From the NCBI GenBank assembly GCA_024276455.1, contig JAJRXE010000388.1:1-10870 (forward strand): a stretch of 10,870 nucleotides of DNA, read 5' to 3'. Shown one piece after another: positions 6,262-10,870 of this stretch. Origin of the DNA: Calditrichota bacterium. Lineage in GTDB: Bacteria > Calditrichota > Calditrichia > RBG-13-44-9. The translations under genes and the position numbers were made by a program. The notes under the pieces are model-generated. The model searched no databases, was not told where the DNA came from, and saw only the letters and a program-made list of their open reading frames with translations. Every line of letters begins with the position of its first letter. Position 1 is the first letter of the stretch.

Positions 6262-7320
6262 ATGTTCCAGATTAGTCAGGTGTTGAAACGGGTGCCGTTT
6301 TTCGAAGCCCTGGATAAAGAAGGAATCGATTTTATTGTTGAGCGCCTAAAATTCAAACCGTTTGACCAGAACGAAGTGATCTGTCGGATTGGCGATCCCG
6401 GCGACCGCATGTACATCATCATTAGTGGGCAGGTAAAAGTAGTGGTGGACAATGAGGAGGGGGAAGAAACAATTATTGCCCATCTGGGGAGCGGGGATTA
6501 TTTCGGAGAAATGGCCCTGCTGACCGGCGAACCCCGGTCGGCCACCATTGTCACCACCGAGCCTTCGGAAATGTTCATGCTGAACAAAAGCGATTTCGAC
6601 GAGATTCTGGCAAAATATCCCTCTATTTCCATCAGCATGGGCAAGATCATGAGTCACCGTTTGCGCGAGACCCTGCAGAAAGCGGCCCGGAAAGAGAAGG
6701 CGGCCACCAAACCGGCCCTGCGCGGTTCCTTGAGCGTTCATCCCCTGGAAAACTTATTAAAATTCTGCGAAAGTAACTCCCTGAATGGTAAACTCCTTTT
6801 ACGCCAGAACGAACGGGAAGGTGTGCTGGTATTTCAAAAGGGAGTATTGCAATCGGTTTCTCTGGGCGACTTAAAAGACGACCAGGCAATGGACGAAATG
6901 CTGGAGTGGAAAGAAGGGGAATTTTCCATTGTACCGGAACCGTTAAAGCTGGAAGAGGCGCCTGAGGAAACAGCGCCCCAAAGCAAACAAATTCTGGTCA
7001 TCAGCAACAGTCTGGTGGTTCAAAAAGCCCTGCAGGCCAAGCTGGAAGCGGCGGGGCATTCGGTTTACACGGTCGACAATCTGCAGAAAGGAATCCACCT
7101 GATTGTTAAATTGCAGCCAGACCTGGTCATTACCGACACCATGTTACCGGATGCCCGTGGTAGTGAAATTGCTCGACAAATCCGGGAGAAAAGCGAATTG
7201 CCAATTCTCTTCCTGACTGACGAGAAGGGCAAGGAAAAATGGTCTCAGGAAGTACAGGACTTTGCCAGTGTCCGTTTTACCGAATCACGTGATCCGGAAG
7301 TCATTCTGCAACAGATTTAA
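6262..7320 (+). CDS. cNMP-binding / DUF4388 / degenerate receiver fusion regulator
   Basis: Predicted cytoplasmic signalling protein of 352 residues with three domains. Residues about 5-120 form a cyclic-nucleotide-binding (CRP/PKA-type) beta-barrel with the phosphate-binding cassette FGEMALLTGEPRSAT (81-95), which retains the Glu and Arg that normally contact the cyclic nucleotide. Residues about 153-225 (LRGSLSVHPLENLLKFC...GEFSIV) resemble the DUF4388/PatA-type domain found in many response regulators. Residues about 243-352 form a CheY-like receiver. The receiver keeps a candidate acceptor D292 (VITDTMLPD), but the acidic pair is replaced by ISNS (247-250) and the conserved Lys is missing in the RFTESRDPEV region, so normal phosphorylation is doubtful. 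No helix-turn-helix or enzymatic output is present, so it should act through protein contacts. It lies between a small membrane protein and an unknown 132-aa protein in one unit. Which nucleotide it binds is unknown. Confidence 0.9.
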   Translation: MFQISQVLKRVPFFEALDKEGIDFIVERLKFKPFDQNEVICRIGDPGDRMYIIISGQVKVVVDNEEGEETIIAHLGSGDYFGEMALLTGEPRSATIVTTEPSEMFMLNKSDFDEILAKYPSISISMGKIMSHRLRETLQKAARKEKAATKPALRGSLSVHPLENLLKFCESNSLNGKLLLRQNEREGVLVFQKGVLQSVSLGDLKDDQAMDEMLEWKEGEFSIVPEPLKLEEAPEETAPQSKQILVISNSLVVQKALQAKLEAAGHSVYTVDNLQKGIHLIVKLQPDLVITDTMLPDARGSEIARQIREKSELPILFLTDEKGKEKWSQEVQDFASVRFTESRDPEVILQQI

Positions 7321-7341
7321 AAGAAATCACGGGAGAATCGC

Positions 7342-7740
7342 ATGGAAAATTCGACGCCAGACGCCGGCCTCATTAGTGCAGAGCACCTCCGCAAAATATT
7401 TTTTGCTTTCCGGGATTACGTCACCGGGGTGACCGATCCCCACAAAGCAGACCAGTTAGCCCGGGAAAGTTACCAAACCATTCTTCGTTTTTTCCGGAAT
7501 CTCAACAAATTTCGTTTAAATGAAGACGGACAGTTGACGATTGAAACTGAAGAAATTAGCGATAACGATTTGCTGGCGTTCAGCGTGTGGATGCAGCAGT
7601 ACATCCGAGAGGTGCAGAAAATCATGATCGGACTGGGGGAGATTCAACCGGAGAAAATCACCGCTGCCCTGGCGCAAGAAATTCCCGATTCCCCGTTTTT
7701 CGATTATTTCCGCGAAGCGGCGGAACTTACCTACGAATAA
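7342..7740 (+). CDS. Hypothetical protein, 132 aa, unrecognised, helical
   Basis: I do not recognise this family. The start ATG has GGGAGA (7331-7336) five bases upstream and lies 21 nt after the regulator's stop. The sequence is acidic overall and looks mainly alpha-helical: SAEHLRKIFFAFRDYVTGV (12-30), QLARESYQTILRFFRNL (38-54), then a polar beta-like stretch around EDGQLTIETEEI, then LLAFSVWMQQYIREVQKIMI (77-96). There is no signal peptide or membrane segment and no catalytic motif. The spacing suggests it is the last gene of the 6037-7740 unit and may be a partner of the cNMP/DUF4388/receiver protein. This is inferred from position only. Confidence 0.78.
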   Translation: MENSTPDAGLISAEHLRKIFFAFRDYVTGVTDPHKADQLARESYQTILRFFRNLNKFRLNEDGQLTIETEEISDNDLLAFSVWMQQYIREVQKIMIGLGEIQPEKITAALAQEIPDSPFFDYFREAAELTYE

Positions 7741-7850
7741 TTTTCCTTTGCTGGAAATTCCTTCCGAATTTTCGGGCATTGATTCAGCGGTCATTTGCCC
7801 CTCCCTGGACGTTATTGAAAAATTCCTCTGGATTTTTCCCGGTATCGATT

Positions 7851-7876
7851 CCCCGGATTTCATCCGGGGCTATTTT
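7851..7876 (+). terminator. Putative rho-independent terminator / GC hairpin
   Basis: CCCCGGAT (7851-7858) and ATCCGGGG (7862-7869) form a perfect 8-bp stem with loop TTC, followed by CTATTTT. It lies 110 nt behind the last gene of the 6037-7740 unit and is suitably placed to end it. The T-run is short and interrupted, and the hairpin resembles part of a dispersed repeat (see the next entry), so the terminator role is uncertain. Confidence 0.45.
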
Positions 7877-7898
7877 CATCGCGTCCCGGCCGGAACGC
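7851..7898. repeat. REP-like double palindrome
   Basis: The CCCCGGAT/ATCCGGGG hairpin is followed 11 bases later by a second palindrome, GCGTCCCGG-CCGGAACGC (7881-7898), complementary except for one C-A mismatch. From memory, a CCGGGGCTA-type hairpin followed by a GTCCC-containing palindrome is a layout common among dispersed repeats of several environmental bacterial groups. Copy number in this genome is unknown. Confidence 0.4.
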
Positions 7899-7961
7899 CC
7901 AATTTTTATGTTGGTGCCATTTTTTTTGCGTTTTTTTGGGTGTTTCGCGGGCAATGAAATT

Positions 7962-8019
7962 TGTAGACGACGGAGTTTCTGCTCCGTCGATCAACGCGGC
8001 AAAAGCCGCGTTGTCTACA
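7962..8019. repeat. 58-bp palindromic element folding as a three-way junction
   Basis: The outer arms TGTAGAC (7962-7968) and GTCTACA (8013-8019) are perfect complements. Inside are two perfect hairpins. GACGGAG/CTCCGTC (7969-7975 with 7982-7988) has a 6-nt TTTCTG loop. AACGCGGC/GCCGCGTT (7993-8000 with 8005-8012) has an AAAA loop. Only the four bases GATC at the junction are unpaired between them, so every base belongs to a stem, a loop or this linker. There is no frame and no transposase. It looks like a dispersed non-autonomous repeat (REP/MITE-like) rather than a gene. Confidence 0.75.
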
Positions 8020-8098
8020 CCCGGGTGGTTTTTGGAAATTTGTTTGTCTCTAACCAGCATTCCCCGGGGCAAATGGGTGACCGGGCGATTTGTTCTGG

Positions 8099-8154
8099 AT
8101 TCATTCTGAATTCATTCGTGAAAATCGGTGGGCCATTCGTGAAAATTTGTGGTT
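8099..8154. repeat. Degenerate tandem repeat, 21-bp period
   Basis: CATTCGTGAAAAT is present at 8113-8125 and again at 8134-8146. Each copy is followed by a two-base variable step and GTGG, giving two adjacent 21-bp units. ATTCATTC at 8099-8106 and 8110-8117 extends the pattern upstream with an 11-bp step. The array ends in TTTAAAAA. No function is evident. Confidence 0.5.
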
Positions 8155-8233
8155 TAAAAAGTTCGATCCTTGCGAAAAGCCTGGTTGTTCACCGGCAATT
8201 TCCTTAACGCCACCTGTTGCAAATATTTGCCGA

Positions 8234-8262
8234 TTGAAAATCTTCCCGAACTTGGTTATATT
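8234..8262 (+). promoter_or_regulatory. Putative sigma70-type promoter of mutL-miaA
   Basis: TTGAAA (8234-8239) and TATATT (8257-8262) are separated by exactly 17 bases; each matches five of six consensus positions. Transcription would begin near 8269 and give a leader of about 144 nt before the mutL ATG. This is the best promoter match I found in the window. Confidence 0.55.
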
Positions 8263-8413
8263 CATTTGTTAATCATAACCTCTTTTCGACCGGGAAAAGA
8301 TCGCAATTCCGGCGAAGAGAAGAAATGGACGACCGTTAATGGAACTACCATCCGGGAACTCGAGGGTAAGATTGAGGTACAAGCAAGCAGATTTTTAAGC
8401 AGGGACGATTTCG

Positions 8414-10195
8414 ATGGGAAAAATTCGCGTATTACCCGCTCAAATTGCCAATAAAATTGCCGCCGGCGAGGTGGTGGAACGCCCCTCTTCGGTGGTGAAA
8501 GAGCTGGTGGAAAATGCCATTGATGCCGGAGCTCGTAAAATTACGGTGGTACTGGAGCAAGCCGGCAAGGAACTCATTCAGGTAATTGACGACGGACAGG
8601 GAATGGATCGCCAGGATGCCTTGCTGGCTTTCGAACGCCACGCCACCAGTAAAATTGAGGCGGTGAGCGATCTGGACCGCATCGTCACGCTGGGATTCCG
8701 CGGGGAAGCACTGCCCAGTATCGCTTCGGTCTCCCGGGTGGAACTGAAAACCTGTCCGGCGGGGGAAAACAGCGGAGTGCTGGTACGCCTGGAAGGAGGT
8801 AAAGTGGTTCACCAGCAAGAAATTGCCCTGAAACCCGGAACGGTCATCTCGGTAAAGAATTTGTTTTACAACACTCCGGCGCGGCGCAACTTTCTGCGCG
8901 CCGATGTGACCGAACTCAACCACATCAACAAAGTGCTGAAGCGCTTCTTTTTGGGTTACCCGGAAATCGCTTTCGAAGTGCTTCACAACGGCAAAGAGCT
9001 GTACAATCTGCCGGCCAGCGATCTGGAGGAACGCCTCACCCGGGTACTGGGAAAGAAACTTTACGAGGGCCTGGTGTACGTGCAGGAAACCCTGAATGAA
9101 ATCGAGCTGGAAGGCTACGTCTGCCGTCCGGACATGGCGCGGGGCAACAGCGTAAACCAGTTCATTTTTCTGAATAAGCGGACGATTCAAAACCGCAACC
9201 TCAGCCACGCGGTATTCCAGGGTTACGGGAATTTACTGGATCGGTACCGCTATCCCCAATTTGTCATGTACCTGACTATTCCGCCTCACCTGGTGGACGT
9301 AAACGTGCATCCCACCAAAATGGAGGTGCGTTTCGCTAACGAGCGGGTTATTTACCACCTGTTCCTTTCGGCGGTACGCAAAGCGGTGCAAAGCAAAGAC
9401 ATCGTACCGGAATTCTCTCTGGGCACCCGGAGCAAAGAACAGCAGGAGATCATGCAGAAATTTCAGTCCCGGCGCTTTTCCGCCCCTCCCGCTCGCCATT
9501 TCCCCAAAATGCGCCCCGGCGAGGAAGCCCCGGCCAACCAACTGGCCTTTAGTTACACCCTGCCGACCCGGGAGGAATGGGAAAAAGGAGACCACGGCGA
9601 GAAGAGCGAAGAGGAAAACACCCCTTACCAGCCACCCCTCTGGCAAGTACACCGGCGCTACATTCTCTCTCAGATTAAAAGCGGTCTGGTCATTATTGAC
9701 CAGCACGTGGCCCACGAGCGGATTCTCTACGAAAAAATCCTGGATTACCTTTCGCAGGAGAAACGGGTTCCCTCCCAGCAACTGCTTTTTCCGCAAACCC
9801 TGGAACTGGCGCTGGAAGATTACCTGATTTTCGGAGAAATCAAAGCGTGGCTTTACAAGATCGGATTTTCCATTACCGAATTAAGCGGCCGCACCATTTT
9901 AATTGAAGCCATTCCGGCGGATGTGCGAGTAGGTTACGAGGGGAAAGTCCTGCTGGAAATCATCGATTACTTTCGAGAAAATGAAGGCAGCAAATACCAG
10001 CCGCACGAAAAGATTGCCGCCGCCTTTGCCTGTAAAAACGCCATTAAATCGGGCGAAAAGCTCACCCAGAAGGAGATGGCTTCACTGGTCGATCAGCTTT
10101 TTGCCACCCGGGAACCTTACTTTTGCCCTCACGGACGACCGGTAATCGTCACGCTAAATCTGGAAGAAATTGACAAGAAATTCAAACGGACTTAA
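8414..10195 (+). CDS. mutL: DNA mismatch repair protein MutL (endonuclease type)
   Basis: MutL couples mismatch recognition by MutS to strand incision. It has 593 residues. The N-terminal GHKL ATPase shows KELVENAIDAGA (29-40) with catalytic E30 and N34, DDGQGM (59-64), FERHATSK (73-80) and GFRGEALPSIASV (94-106). The transducer domain includes FYNTPARRNFL (151-161) and VDVNVHPTKMEVRF (294-307). A charged, proline-containing linker spans about 335-405. The C-terminal dimerisation domain keeps the nuclease motif as DQHVAHERILYE (429-440), with Val where Ala is usual, plus ACKNAIKSGE (539-548) and FCPHGRP (570-576). The protein should therefore nick DNA itself, as in bacteria lacking MutH. AGGGA lies eight bases before the ATG. 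It is followed after 3 nt by miaA, a frequent bacterial pairing. Confidence 0.97.
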   Translation: MGKIRVLPAQIANKIAAGEVVERPSSVVKELVENAIDAGARKITVVLEQAGKELIQVIDDGQGMDRQDALLAFERHATSKIEAVSDLDRIVTLGFRGEALPSIASVSRVELKTCPAGENSGVLVRLEGGKVVHQQEIALKPGTVISVKNLFYNTPARRNFLRADVTELNHINKVLKRFFLGYPEIAFEVLHNGKELYNLPASDLEERLTRVLGKKLYEGLVYVQETLNEIELEGYVCRPDMARGNSVNQFIFLNKRTIQNRNLSHAVFQGYGNLLDRYRYPQFVMYLTIPPHLVDVNVHPTKMEVRFANERVIYHLFLSAVRKAVQSKDIVPEFSLGTRSKEQQEIMQKFQSRRFSAPPARHFPKMRPGEEAPANQLAFSYTLPTREEWEKGDHGEKSEEENTPYQPPLWQVHRRYILSQIKSGLVIIDQHVAHERILYEKILDYLSQEKRVPSQQLLFPQTLELALEDYLIFGEIKAWLYKIGFSITELSGRTILIEAIPADVRVGYEGKVLLEIIDYFRENEGSKYQPHEKIAAAFACKNAIKSGEKLTQKEMASLVDQLFATREPYFCPHGRPVIVTLNLEEIDKKFKRT

Positions 10196-10198
10196 GGG

Positions 10199-10870
10199 AT
10201 GAATAGCGGGCCGAAAAAAAAGATCGCCATCGTGCTGGTGGGTCCCACCGGAGCCGGAAAGACCTACCTGTCGTCCCTGGTTGCCGAAAAACTACCGGTG
10301 GAGATTGTTTCGGCCGATTCCCGCCAAATTTACAAACATTTGACCATTGGCACCGCCAAGCCGCCCATTGAAATTCTGGAAACCATTCCTCATCATTTCA
10401 TCGACTATCTGGAACCTGATCGGCCTTACAGTGCCGGGAAGTATTGTGAAGAAGCCCGACAGGTGATTGAGGAAATTTTTGCCCGCCACCAGATACCGCT
10501 GATTGTGGGCGGATCGGGGCTTTATCTGCGGGCGCTATTGGAAGGATTCTGGGGAGAAGATATCCGGGACGAACGGATTCGCCAATCTTTACAGCACCGC
10601 CTGGAAGAAGAGGGTCCCGAAGCACTGCATCACGACCTGCAGAAGGTGGATCCGGAAGCCGCTGCCAAAATTCATCCCCGCAATTCTCAGCGTATTGTCC
10701 GGGCTCTGGAAGTGTATCTGGCCAGCGGCATGCGTATTTCCGAATTGCAGAAACAAAAAATGCCGCCTCCCAGCTTTACGCCTCTGAAATTCGGAGTCAC
10801 CAAACCGCGCAAGATGCTGTATGAGGACATCAATCGCAGAGTGGACGAAATGTTCCGATTGGGGCTCCTC
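10199..10870 (+). CDS. miaA: tRNA dimethylallyltransferase MiaA (3' end outside window)
   Basis: MiaA transfers a dimethylallyl group to N6 of adenosine 37 in tRNAs reading codons that start with U, which improves decoding accuracy. The 224 residues visible start MNSGPKKKIAIVLVGPTGAG. Motifs are the P-loop GPTGAGKT (15-22), SADSRQIY (38-45) with the catalytic Asp of the DSxQ(V/I)Y motif, GTAKP (51-55), HHFIDYLEP (65-73) and IVGGSGLYLRALLEG (102-116). The frame is open at the window edge; family proteins are about 300 residues, so roughly 80-90 residues are missing. The ATG lies 3 nt after the mutL stop. AAGGG directly abuts it without a spacer, so initiation probably depends on coupling to mutL or on a weak GGA further upstream. 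Confidence 0.96.
   Translation, partial: MNSGPKKKIAIVLVGPTGAGKTYLSSLVAEKLPVEIVSADSRQIYKHLTIGTAKPPIEILETIPHHFIDYLEPDRPYSAGKYCEEARQVIEEIFARHQIPLIVGGSGLYLRALLEGFWGEDIRDERIRQSLQHRLEEEGPEALHHDLQKVDPEAAAKIHPRNSQRIVRALEVYLASGMRISELQKQKMPPPSFTPLKFGVTKPRKMLYEDINRRVDEMFRLGLL

Larger units (their letters stand above)
7741..8413. other. 673-bp non-coding gap rich in repeats
   Basis: No gene is supported. The region holds, in order: a terminator-like GC hairpin (7851-7876), an imperfect palindrome (7881-7898), two T-runs (7920-7927 and 7931-7937), a 58-bp three-way-junction repeat (7962-8019), a degenerate tandem repeat (8099-8154), and a promoter for mutL (8234-8262) with a leader of about 144 nt. Frames that cross the region read through these palindromes on both strands and show no family resemblance. 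Confidence 0.7.

Noticed and set aside
7748..7957. A 69-codon frame in the gap after the 132-aa gene.
   Set aside because: It reads through the GC hairpin, palindrome and T-runs of the repeat region, has no ribosome site and no family resemblance.
8170..8454. A 94-codon frame running into mutL in another phase.
   Set aside because: It covers the mutL promoter and its end overlaps the MutL N-terminus out of frame; no ribosome site or recognised motif.
8432..9208. A 258-codon frame on the minus strand inside mutL.
   Set aside because: It is an antisense shadow of a clearly conserved MutL reading frame and shows no independent motif or start signal.

Overview
The window looks like chromosomal DNA of moderate GC from a Gram-negative-type bacterium. 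Evidence for a bacterium includes a XerD recombinase, a nuclease-type MutL, MiaA, a polyprenyl-phosphate sugar transferase and purine-rich Shine-Dalgarno sites. The style of the proteins (a stand-alone cNMP/DUF4388/receiver fusion, a small 'YYDPEKEE' membrane protein, dispersed palindromic repeats) suggests the FCB side of the tree, perhaps Calditrichota/KSB1-like. No rRNA or tRNA is present to confirm this, so the placement is weak.

Layout. (1) At 1-492, on the minus strand, is a family I inorganic pyrophosphatase. Its reading frame is cut by an in-frame TAA at 58-60, beyond which family-like C-terminal sequence continues to the window edge. (2) A 291-bp divergent intergenic region (493-783) contains four CCGGAAAA-type boxes. 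(3) At 784-3361 is a two-gene polysaccharide unit: a GT4 glycosyltransferase overlapping by 8 nt a WcaJ-type initiating sugar-phosphate transferase. (4) A 516-bp non-coding gap (3362-3877) holds a nested inverted repeat, an A/T-rich hairpin and a promoter-like sequence. (5) At 3878-5850 is a tightly coupled three-gene unit: an unrecognised 149-aa protein with a TTG start, a glyoxalase II-like MBL-fold protein whose metal motif has Arg in place of a His ligand, and XerD. (6) At 6037-7740 is a second three-gene unit: a 71-residue single-pass membrane protein, a cNMP-binding/DUF4388/degenerate-receiver fusion without an output domain, and an unrecognised 132-aa protein. (7) A 673-bp gap (7741-8413) packs three unlike repeat types: a terminator-like GC hairpin followed by a palindrome, a 58-bp element that folds as a perfect three-way junction, and a 21-bp direct repeat. 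It ends in a good sigma70-like promoter for mutL. (8) At 8414-10870 are mutL (complete) and miaA (3' end outside the window), 3 nt apart.

Most genes are housekeeping: phosphate recycling, envelope polysaccharide, chromosome dimer resolution, mismatch repair and tRNA modification. No defence system, CRISPR array, transposase or prophage is visible. The least explained parts are the 6037-7740 signalling unit, the repeat cluster at 7851-8154, the nested inverted repeat at 3455-3535, the nonsense codon in the pyrophosphatase gene and the altered metal motif of the MBL protein.
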